Shown here piece after piece: positions 5,085-11,014 of a stretch of 12,948 bases of DNA. The stretch is taken from contig DLGM01000135.1 of NCBI GenBank assembly GCA_002482705.1, forward strand, positions 1-12,948, in the 5' to 3' direction. Numbering within the stretch: the stretch's first letter is position 1; each line of letters starts with the position of its first letter. Made by a program: the position numbers and the translations under genes. This DNA is from Cyanobacteria bacterium UBA7694 (lineage in GTDB: Bacteria; Cyanobacteriota; Sericytochromatia; UBA7694). The notes below the pieces were generated by a model that was given only the letters and a program-made list of their open reading frames with translations, did no database searches and was not told the DNA's origin.

Positions 5085-7681
5085 GCGCGAAAACGGGCCT
5101 GGAGGTCTTCCGGTTGGTAAGCTTGAACCTGTCCGGTGAAGGCATTCATACTGACCACTTGGCCTGTTTTTAAGCGTTGACTGGCATTGGGTACCGCAGT
5201 AATCGCCGGGACACGGTACTGACGGGCCAAGCGGGCTCCATGACTGGTCACCCCCCCCAAATCGGTGATCAAACCGGCAATTTTAGCAAAAGCGGGCTCC
5301 CAATGGGGCTCAAAATAGTCCGTCACCAATACATCCCCATGGCGTAAAGCCTCTAGATCGGCGGTCGAAGAGACCACACGCAGACGGCCAAAATAGCGCC
5401 CGCCATTGGCAGGCAGCCCTTGCAGTTGTAGGTGGGGGGGAACATGGTCAGGATTGATGCGGTTGGCCACATACTGCTCTAACTGGCGCGCTTGCACCAA
5501 TTCATGAAGCTCATTCATTTTATAGGCATCCAGCGGCATTTTCAGCAAATGGCGCAGCTCATCCAGAGTGAGATAAAAAACCGCCTCGGGCTGCTCCAGC
5601 GGCAGATGTCGCGCCAAAGCCAAAAGCAGTTGTCGCAGCAGGGGTTGCACCATCGCCACATAAAAGGGCAGATCTTGCCGAATCCCCACGTACTGCCGGG
5701 TGAGAGGCAGCAGAAAACGCCACAGCCCTTGCTCCACCCAATCGGGCCCCTTATTAAACGCAGACAACAACGTGTGCCAGGCTTGGGCTTGGGCCTCTGC
5801 CTGTGCCTGCTTCCAGGCTGCACTCAAGGGGAGTCTGCGTTGCAGGTAGGCCAACCCCAAACGGGGATCCTCAGCCCAGCTGACCTGAAGCGGATCAGCA
5901 CTGATTTCAGGCAGGCCGACCATCCCCAACACGCGGTGGAAATGGGCCAAAAAAGTTTGTCCTTCAGGGAAACTGTCCAGTTGCTCTCGCAATTGAGCTG
6001 CCGGAGCATCGCGGAATACGGCACTGAGGCGTGGATGACTGCGAATCTGTGTCAGACAAGCATCCACCATCCGCGCGGATTGGCCGCGGCGATTGTCTGG
6101 GGCCGCCAACAACAATGCCAAAGGAGGTAATGCAGTTTCGGGCCTTTGGTGTTGTCGCTCGGTCCAAGCCGCTTGTAAACACAGGCGCAGCTCTTGTTCA
6201 CTCAAAGCCACAAAGACATAGGCTTCGATAAAGGTCTGCACCGCACCCAAAGTTTGATCCAGCAGTGAAAAGAGCGTTTCGGGAGCAGCCTGGGCAAAAT
6301 CAATGGCCCACAGACGGCGCAGGGTCATGGTATAGGTCTGAAAACGAGAGTACCAAAAGGACTGATTACGCATAAACTGACGGACAAACTGCCACATGCC
6401 TTGGCGGTAGGCCTTTTGATAGGTTTGCTGTAACAACTGCCAACGCTGCTTTAACAAGGTGTCCAAACTCTGATGAAAACAGGCGCGATAATTCAGGATA
6501 TGAAACATCTGGGCCGGTAAATCGGTTTGTGGTACCCCCACAATTCCCAGGGCCGAGCGCCAAGCGGGCTCTAAAAGAGGAGCCAATAAAGACCAACCCA
6601 AGGGTGAAAAAGGCGTATCAAACAGAGGAGATAAATGCTCAGCCAAGGGCCATTCGGCCTCATTTTCTGCCTGTAAATGAACCTTGTCAACAGGGGTCAG
6701 TTGCACAATGAAGAGTTTATCCCGCACCAAGACCCATTCCATCTCCAAGGGCGCTTGGTGTAACAATTGTGAGCAGCGCTGTCCCCACTGCCCAAGCAGT
6801 TGTACCTGTTCCGGCGTCAAGGACAGGGTGTTCTGACGGTCCTCAGGCAAGGCTTGTTCGCTAATCGCCCCTTCTTTGCCCACTGTTAACTGAAGCTTTT
6901 TTTGCCCCATGTGCTGCTGGGAAATGTGTCCTTCGGGCGTACAGACAAAATGGTCGGGAATGATCAGCCCCCGCGTCACCGCATCATTCAGGCCCCAGGT
7001 GGATTCAATCACATATTCCGAGGTACCGGCATGGGCGGGTTGGAAATTGAGCAGGGTCCCGGAGGTCTCACTGGGGACTTGTACCTGCACCAGCAAAGCC
7101 AGATCATCATGGCGCTGGGTTTGATGGCCATGATAACAGCGGTAATAAAGCACATCCTCGGTCCACAAGTAAGCCCAAGCCAGCTTGAGCGCCCGCTCCA
7201 GTTCCATCAGGCCACGAATATTGAGGATCGGACGCAAGCGCCGGGCAAAATCATGGGCCGGATGATAGGGCATCGAAGGGCGCAAAACCAAACCCAAGGC
7301 ATCGGCACTTTTAAGGCCGCGCCACAGTTGCTGCAGGGCTTCAAACACAGCCGTAGGTAAAGGCTGACGCATCAGCTTGGTTTGAATATTGCGTCCCACA
7401 GCCATTAACTCTTGATAACTCATGGTCGCGAGTTGATCCACGTCAACACCTAGCTGTTGAAGGGTCAAACGATAGGCCGCAGGCGTAATACACACCGTCG
7501 GGGGAACAGGGATCTGCGCCCGCATCAGTTGGTTAAGATAAAGACCTTTATTCCCAATCCATTCAACGGGTAAGGTAGCAGCATAGGGAAAAGAAACCGT
7601 TAAAGGGAGATGTTCAGACGCTCCCTCCGAGGAGGTATGCCTTGCCACAATGTTGCTTGATCCTTTCGCATAACCTATCAT
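5081..7681 (-). CDS. PEP synthase/rifampin phosphotransferase-like dikinase
   Basis: The protein has 866 residues, close to the length of rifampin phosphotransferases, with the same order: ATP-grasp domain (PPDK_N type, about 38-335), a long variable middle, and a C-terminal PEP-utilizer swivel domain (about 755-853). Visible landmarks are GNKGLYLNQL (43-52), Arg134, EWV at 315-317 and IVQLTP (325-330). The middle keeps a degenerate form of the F-L-x(7)-G...E...W-x-E-D-P signature (577-605) and VFYLTLDEL (701-709). The catalytic His is 814 in GGVTSHGARLARQYRVPAI. Departures from family norms include RPSMPYHPAHD in place of V-R-S-S-A-x-x-E-D, and QLTP in place of Q-x-R-P. Such enzymes move the beta-phosphate of ATP through the His to a substrate; here the substrate is unknown. 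The ATG at 7681 has no Shine-Dalgarno and lies at or before the predicted transcription start. A GTG at 7648 with AAAGGA upstream is a plausible true start. Conserved sequence begins near residue 38, so the choice does not affect the domains. Confidence 0.82.
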   Translation of the reverse strand: MIGYAKGSSNIVARHTSSEGASEHLPLTVSFPYAATLPVEWIGNKGLYLNQLMRAQIPVPPTVCITPAAYRLTLQQLGVDVDQLATMSYQELMAVGRNIQTKLMRQPLPTAVFEALQQLWRGLKSADALGLVLRPSMPYHPAHDFARRLRPILNIRGLMELERALKLAWAYLWTEDVLYYRCYHGHQTQRHDDLALLVQVQVPSETSGTLLNFQPAHAGTSEYVIESTWGLNDAVTRGLIIPDHFVCTPEGHISQQHMGQKKLQLTVGKEGAISEQALPEDRQNTLSLTPEQVQLLGQWGQRCSQLLHQAPLEMEWVLVRDKLFIVQLTPVDKVHLQAENEAEWPLAEHLSPLFDTPFSPLGWSLLAPLLEPAWRSALGIVGVPQTDLPAQMFHILNYRACFHQSLDTLLKQRWQLLQQTYQKAYRQGMWQFVRQFMRNQSFWYSRFQTYTMTLRRLWAIDFAQAAPETLFSLLDQTLGAVQTFIEAYVFVALSEQELRLCLQAAWTERQHQRPETALPPLALLLAAPDNRRGQSARMVDACLTQIRSHPRLSAVFRDAPAAQLREQLDSFPEGQTFLAHFHRVLGMVGLPEISADPLQVSWAEDPRLGLAYLQRRLPLSAAWKQAQAEAQAQAWHTLLSAFNKGPDWVEQGLWRFLLPLTRQYVGIRQDLPFYVAMVQPLLRQLLLALARHLPLEQPEAVFYLTLDELRHLLKMPLDAYKMNELHELVQARQLEQYVANRINPDHVPPHLQLQGLPANGGRYFGRLRVVSSTADLEALRHGDVLVTDYFEPHWEPAFAKIAGLITDLGGVTSHGARLARQYRVPAITAVPNASQRLKTGQVVSMNAFTGQVQAYQPEDLQARFRA
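7653..7681 (+). promoter_or_regulatory. Sigma70-like promoter for the NrtR-type regulator
   Basis: TTGCTT (7653-7658), a 17-bp spacer and TATCAT (7676-7681, 5 of 6 consensus) give a start near 7688. The leader would then carry the Shine-Dalgarno at 7714-7721. The promoter lies inside the extreme 5' end of the dikinase reading frame and abuts the opposing promoter. Confidence 0.55.
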
Positions 7682-7688
7682 AGTATGA
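7678..7688. promoter_or_regulatory. Perfect 11-bp palindrome over both divergent -10 elements (candidate operator)
   Basis: TCATAGTATGA is a perfect odd-centred palindrome about G7683. It covers most of the plus -10 (7676-7681) and all of the minus -10 (7682-7687). A dimeric repressor bound here would shut both promoters, and the adjacent NrtR-type protein is the obvious candidate. Part of the symmetry could arise simply from two back-to-back -10 hexamers. Confidence 0.4.
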
Positions 7689-7710
7689 CATGGACACCCA
7701 CGTTTGTTAA
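7682..7710 (-). promoter_or_regulatory. Sigma70-like promoter for the dikinase gene
   Basis: On the minus strand TTAACA (7710-7705, 5 of 6 consensus), a 17-bp spacer ending in TGT, and CATACT (7687-7682) form a promoter with an extended -10. The start point would be near 7675, downstream of the ATG at 7681. This favours the GTG at 7648 as translation start. Confidence 0.55.
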
Positions 7711-7725
7711 GGAAAGAGGAGCTGT

Positions 7726-8448
7726 ATCGATATTCTGGCCTTTGATCACCCTGCTGTCACAGTAGATATCGTGCTCTTCACAATCATGGATGAAGATCTG
7801 AAAGTCCTGTTGGTACAGCGCAAAACCGAACCCTTCCAAGGGGGATGGTCTCTGCCTGGGGGCTTTGTTCACCTCAATGAAGACCTCGAACAAGCGGCCT
7901 TGAATAAGCTCAAAGAAAAAACCAACGCGGATCATGTCTATCTAGAGCAGCTTTATACCTTCGGTGAACTTGGCCGTGACCCACGGGCCCACGTGATTAC
8001 CGTCGCTTATTATGCCTTGGTCAGCTCCGAACGATTCACCCTGAAACCCTCCGATGCCGTCAGCGAAGTGACTTGGCACTCGATTTATAATTTGCCCGAC
8101 TTGGCGTTTGACCATGGGCGCATTTTGGCCTATGCCCTAGAGCGCTTGCGCAATAAGCTGAGCTACACCACGGTTGGGTTCCAGTTGCTGCCCGAAAAGT
8201 TTACGCTGCCAGAATTATGCCGCATGTACGAGATTATCCTCGATCGCAAAATTGACAAGCGCAACTTCCGCAAAAAGATCGCATTCTTAGACATTCTCGA
8301 AGACACCCAAGAGAGCACCCAAGAGTTTTCTAAAAAACCGGCCAAGTTATACCGCTTTAAACATCCCGACGTGCTCGATTTACCCCAAAACACCAAAGCC
8401 GTGATCAGCCCCAAATTGCCCCAAAGCTTGGTGGGCAATCAGTCTTAA
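7726..8448 (+). CDS. NrtR-type transcriptional regulator (degenerate Nudix domain plus winged helix)
   Basis: The architecture is that of NrtR and related Nudix regulators, which sense a nucleotide- or sugar-type ligand through an inactive Nudix fold and bind DNA through a C-terminal winged helix. Counting from the GTG at 7771 (225 residues), LPGGFVHLNEDLEQAA (28-43) is conserved. The catalytic R-E-x-x-E-E-x-G is replaced by N-K-L-K-E-K-T-N (45-52), so hydrolysis is unlikely. LYTFGELGRDPR (61-72) and LAFDHGRILAYALERLR (111-127) are NrtR hallmarks. FTLPELCRMYEIILDRKIDK (144-163) begins the winged helix. Homology requires the upstream, in-frame HPAVTVDI, which GTG 7771 would cut off. No ATG, GTG or TTG exists between the stop at 7708 and 7771. 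AAGAGGAG (7714-7721) sits just before ATC 7726 and ATT 7732, so a rare start codon is proposed. It diverges from the dikinase gene. Its stop overlaps that of mscS (TTAA). Confidence 0.85.
   Translation: MDILAFDHPAVTVDIVLFTIMDEDLKVLLVQRKTEPFQGGWSLPGGFVHLNEDLEQAALNKLKEKTNADHVYLEQLYTFGELGRDPRAHVITVAYYALVSSERFTLKPSDAVSEVTWHSIYNLPDLAFDHGRILAYALERLRNKLSYTTVGFQLLPEKFTLPELCRMYEIILDRKIDKRNFRKKIAFLDILEDTQESTQEFSKKPAKLYRFKHPDVLDLPQNTKAVISPKLPQSLVGNQS
8415..8439. terminator. Hairpin at the regulator/mscS convergent junction
   Basis: ATTGCCC (8415-8421) pairs perfectly with GGGCAAT (8433-8439), and an inner CAA/TTG extends the stem. It lies in the last codons of the regulator gene and 6 bp beyond the mscS stop. 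On the minus strand TTTGG follows the stem. A weak terminator for mscS is possible; chance in coding DNA is not excluded. Confidence 0.3.
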
Positions 8449-9290
8449 CTCGCCTCAGGGGTTACCGCCACTGCTTTTGGAGTTACCTCGTGTAAATACA
8501 CATCCCGTTGCGGAAAAGGGATTTGAATGCCCTCTGCATCCAGGCGTTGTTTAATCTGCAACAGCAAGTCACCGCGCATCGCGGCAAAATCCTCTCGTTT
8601 AACCCAAGACTGCACGTTAAAATTAATGCTACTGTCCGCCAAATTGGCAACAGCCACACTGGGGGCCGGATCCACCAAAATGCGTTCATCTGCCAATAAG
8701 ATCTCCGTGAGTACATTTTTGACCTGTAACAGATCGGAGTCGTAACCCACACCCACAACAATATCCACGCGGCGCACCGGATTTTTAGAATAGTTAATGA
8801 TGGTATCGCTCAAAAGCTTGGCATTGGGCATCAAGATCAGGCGATTATCCGGCGTATTGATACTGGTATGGAAAAAATTGAGGCTTACCACCGTGCCCTG
8901 AACCCCACCAATTTCCACATAATCATTCACCTTAAAGGGACGCAGCACCAGGAGAGAAATGCCTGCAGCTACATGATTGAGAGAATCTTTTAAAGCCAAA
9001 GCGACCGCCAGACCAGCCGTTCCCAATACGGCCAACAAAGACGTCATTGGCACGCCTAAACTATTGAGCGCGGCCAACACAACCACTGCGGTCATCACGA
9101 CTTTGGCCCCACTGAGACAAAAGCCCACAAATGTGGGCTCCAAGTGGGTCCGGGCCAAAAGATTAGCCAACACTTTGCGCAGCGACTTCGCAACCCATAA
9201 ACCCAATGCTAAGATCAGCAGTGCTCCAAGTAAACGTCCACTGTACTCGGTTGCCTGATGGGTGAGCTTATCAATGAGGGGTTGCAACAT
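8445..9290 (-). CDS. mscS: Small-conductance mechanosensitive channel, MscS family
   Basis: The 281 residues align along nearly the whole length with the 286-residue E. coli MscS, a homoheptameric inner-membrane channel that opens under membrane tension to release solutes on osmotic downshock. Membrane helices lie at about 16-36, 58-78 and 84-114. The pore helix LGTAGLAVALALKDSLNHVA (89-108) keeps the two seal leucines (Leu94 and Leu98, equivalent to Leu105 and Leu109). Gln112-Gly113 of E. coli is Lys101-Asp102 here, as in many homologues. The beta domain begins RPFKVNDYVEIGGVQGTV (117-134). The cytoplasmic cage shows VGVGYDSDLLQVK (179-191) and SSINFNVQSWV (220-230). Shine-Dalgarno AAGGAA is seven bases before the ATG. 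It is divergent from secF. Confidence 0.95.
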   Translation of the reverse strand: MLQPLIDKLTHQATEYSGRLLGALLILALGLWVAKSLRKVLANLLARTHLEPTFVGFCLSGAKVVMTAVVVLAALNSLGVPMTSLLAVLGTAGLAVALALKDSLNHVAAGISLLVLRPFKVNDYVEIGGVQGTVVSLNFFHTSINTPDNRLILMPNAKLLSDTIINYSKNPVRRVDIVVGVGYDSDLLQVKNVLTEILLADERILVDPAPSVAVANLADSSINFNVQSWVKREDFAAMRGDLLLQIKQRLDAEGIQIPFPQRDVYLHEVTPKAVAVTPEAS

Positions 9291-9320
9291 ACTTTAATTC
9301 CTTCGCAAGGGATGCTTAAC

Positions 9321-9329
9321 ATTTTAACA
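9321..9329 (-). promoter_or_regulatory. Extended -10 promoter for mscS
   Basis: Minus-strand TGT plus TAAAAT (5 of 6 consensus) predicts a start near 9314 and a leader of about 24 bases that holds the AAGGAA ribosome-binding site. No good -35 is seen. A TTAACA direct repeat (9316-9321 and 9324-9329) overlaps it. Confidence 0.45.
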
Positions 9330-9385
9330 AATCAGCTCCCTGACAGGGGCCGTGTTCGTGATCGCAACCGCCCTGGGTGCAAGAG

Positions 9386-9394
9386 TGTTATAAT
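9386..9394 (+). promoter_or_regulatory. Consensus extended -10 promoter for secF
   Basis: TGT followed by a perfect TATAAT (9389-9394) is the strongest promoter element in the window. No TTGACA-like -35 is present 16-18 bases upstream. The start point would be near 9401, leaving a leader of about 42 bases. Nothing else is seen in the 153-bp mscS-secF spacer beyond this, the mscS promoter and the repeat at 9399. Confidence 0.65.
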
Positions 9395-9398
9395 TTGC

Positions 9399-9416
9399 TA
9401 GCACAAAGGTAGCACA
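9399..9416 (+). repeat. Direct repeat TAGCACA x2 at the secF start point
   Basis: TAGCACA occurs at 9399-9405 and 9410-9416, exactly 11 bp apart, about one helical turn. It sits on the predicted secF transcription start, so it could be an operator or an initial-transcript element. Chance is possible for 7-mers. Confidence 0.4.
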
Positions 9417-9443
9417 TTACATCGAAACAGGAGACATCGTCCC

Positions 9444-10379
9444 GTGTCTGGAGCTCATAAAACCTCATTTGATCTTAAGATCATCCCCCATCGCAATCTG
9501 TGGTTTGCCATCTCAGTAGCCATGATGGTCCCGGCGATTATTTTCCTGTTAATGGGTGGCCTCAAGCCCGGTCTCGACTTTACTGGCGGTTCCATGCTGG
9601 AGCTGGCCTTTAAAAAGACCCCCGTGGTGGCTGAAATGCGCACCGAATTACAGTCCTTTGACTCAGAAAAATTCAGCGATGTGGTTGTCACCACCCTGAA
9701 AAACCCTGACGGCACTGAGTACGTTTCAGTGCGCTCAAAACCTGTCGACAACAATGAACAAGTCAAAATGTTTGAAACCCTCAAAGCTAAATTTGGCGAA
9801 TTTGAAGTGCAGCGTGTTGAAGTAGTCGGTCCAACGGTAGGGGCTGAACTCACCCAAAAAGCAACCCTCTCGACCTTGGTTGTCATGGCCGTGATCGTTA
9901 TTTACCTCACCTTCCGCTTTAAGTTTGATTATGCGCTGTGTGCCATCATTGCTTTGGCCCATGACGTGGTGCTGGTCCTCGGTTCTTTTGCAATCCTCGG
10001 TTATTTCATGGGGGTTGAAGTGGATAGCCTGTTTGTCACCGCTCTGTTAACCGTTGCCGGTTTCTCGGTTCACGACACGATTGTCACTTATGACCGCATC
10101 CGTGAAAATGTCGGCGATATGGGGCGTGGCAAAAGCTTTGAAGAAATTGCCAACGACAGTATCAACCAAACGGCTGTACGCAGCCTCAATACTTCCATCA
10201 CCACCATGTTCCCGCTCTTCTGCTTGACGGTCTTGGGCGGTGAAACCATCCGTTATTTTGCCTTGGCCATGTTCATTGGCATTGTTTTGGGCACGTTCTC
10301 TAGCATTTTCCTGGCCAGCCCGCTGCTGGTGGTGGTGCGTCAAATGACCGACTCTTCTTACCGCAAAAAAGCGGCTTAA
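9444..10379 (+). CDS. secF: Protein translocase subunit SecF
   Basis: SecF is an RND-related inner-membrane protein that works with SecD to drive late steps of SecYEG protein export using the proton-motive force. The 311-residue length is typical. TM1 is at about 18-38, followed by the signature GLDFTGGS (43-50) and a periplasmic domain to about 140. Five further membrane helices follow to about 300. The SecF signatures FDYALCAIIALAHDVVLVLG (161-180), GFSVHDTIVTYDRIREN (206-222) and NQTAVRSLNTSITT (241-254) are present. Translation starts at GTG 9444, with AGGAG at 9429-9433, ten bases upstream. It has its own strong promoter and terminator. The usual neighbour secD is not upstream: mscS is there instead, in the opposite direction. 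Confidence 0.95.
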   Translation: MSGAHKTSFDLKIIPHRNLWFAISVAMMVPAIIFLLMGGLKPGLDFTGGSMLELAFKKTPVVAEMRTELQSFDSEKFSDVVVTTLKNPDGTEYVSVRSKPVDNNEQVKMFETLKAKFGEFEVQRVEVVGPTVGAELTQKATLSTLVVMAVIVIYLTFRFKFDYALCAIIALAHDVVLVLGSFAILGYFMGVEVDSLFVTALLTVAGFSVHDTIVTYDRIRENVGDMGRGKSFEEIANDSINQTAVRSLNTSITTMFPLFCLTVLGGETIRYFALAMFIGIVLGTFSSIFLASPLLVVVRQMTDSSYRKKAA

Positions 10380-10394
10380 TACTCAAACAATCAG

Positions 10395-10416
10395 GCCCGG
10401 CACTTTAGTGCCGGGC
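10395..10416 (+). terminator. Hairpin terminator after secF
   Basis: A perfect 9-bp stem, GCCCGGCAC and GTGCCGGGC, closes the loop TTTA and is followed by only TTTG. It lies 15 bp after the secF stop and 22 bp before the next ATG. The poor T-run suggests partial read-through into the LOG gene, for which I see no separate promoter. Confidence 0.7.
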
Positions 10417-10438
10417 TTTGTGCTGAAAGGAAAATTAA

Positions 10439-11014
10439 ATGAACAGTATCTGTGTTTTTTGTGGGGCCGCTGAAGGCCATTCCCCAGCCTACGCCACTCT
10501 GGCAGCAAGCCTCGGACAGACCATCGCAGAGCGCGGCTTACGCCTGGTCTATGGGGGTGGCAAAGCGGGATTAATGGGCATTGTCGCCAACAATGTCTTA
10601 CAGGCTGGCGGCGAGGTGCTCGGCATTATGCCCGAATCACTCGTCCATAAAGAACGGGCCCACACCGGTTTGACCGAGCTCCAAATTGTGCCCGACATGC
10701 GCGAACGCAAAGCCCGCATGGAGGCCTTATCAGATGGCTTTATTGCCCTGCCCGGAGGTTTTGGCACCCTGGAAGAAATCATTGAAATTATCAGTTGGGC
10801 TCAAATTGGCTTGCATCACAAACCCTTTGGTTTGCTCAATGTCCAAGATTATTACACGCCTTTACTGAACTGGTTTGAAGACATGGTCACTGCCGGTTTT
10901 GCTACAGCCACAGGCAAAGGGCTCCTGTACATAGCCCAGGAGCCCTCAGAATTGCTGGATCAGTTTGCGACCCACCAGGGCCGCACCTATGATCGTTTTC
11001 TTGGCTTTAGCTGA
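10439..11014 (+). CDS. LOG-family (TIGR00730) nucleoside 5'-monophosphate phosphoribohydrolase
   Basis: The 191 residues form a complete LOG/Rossmann-like protein. LOG enzymes release the base from cytokinin riboside 5'-monophosphates or AMP-like nucleotides; bacterial members are often annotated as lysine decarboxylase by error. The N-terminal SICVFCGAAEG, YGGGKAGLMG (38-47), MRERKARM (87-94) with the catalytic-site Arg, and PGGFGTLEE (105-113) with the key Glu are all intact. Shine-Dalgarno AAAGGA lies about seven bases before the ATG. It follows secF closely behind a hairpin, so it may rely on read-through. Its last 8 bp overlap the end of the convergent DUF4097 gene. The natural substrate in this organism is not evident. 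Confidence 0.93.
   Translation: MNSICVFCGAAEGHSPAYATLAASLGQTIAERGLRLVYGGGKAGLMGIVANNVLQAGGEVLGIMPESLVHKERAHTGLTELQIVPDMRERKARMEALSDGFIALPGGFGTLEEIIEIISWAQIGLHHKPFGLLNVQDYYTPLLNWFEDMVTAGFATATGKGLLYIAQEPSELLDQFATHQGRTYDRFLGFS
10919..10945. terminator. Strong intragenic hairpin near the 3' end of the LOG gene
   Basis: GGGCTCCTG (10919-10927) pairs perfectly with CAGGAGCCC (10937-10945) around a 9-nt loop. It lies about 62 bp past the stop of the convergent DUF4097 gene, whose transcript would read into it and then TTTG. It may act as an antisense-embedded terminator for that gene, without a proper T-run. Confidence 0.35.

Noticed and set aside
5492..6130. Plus-strand 212-codon open frame opposite the dikinase
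   Set aside because: Gln/His/Leu-rich shadow of the Leu/Gln-rich minus-strand gene; no motifs or ribosome-binding site.
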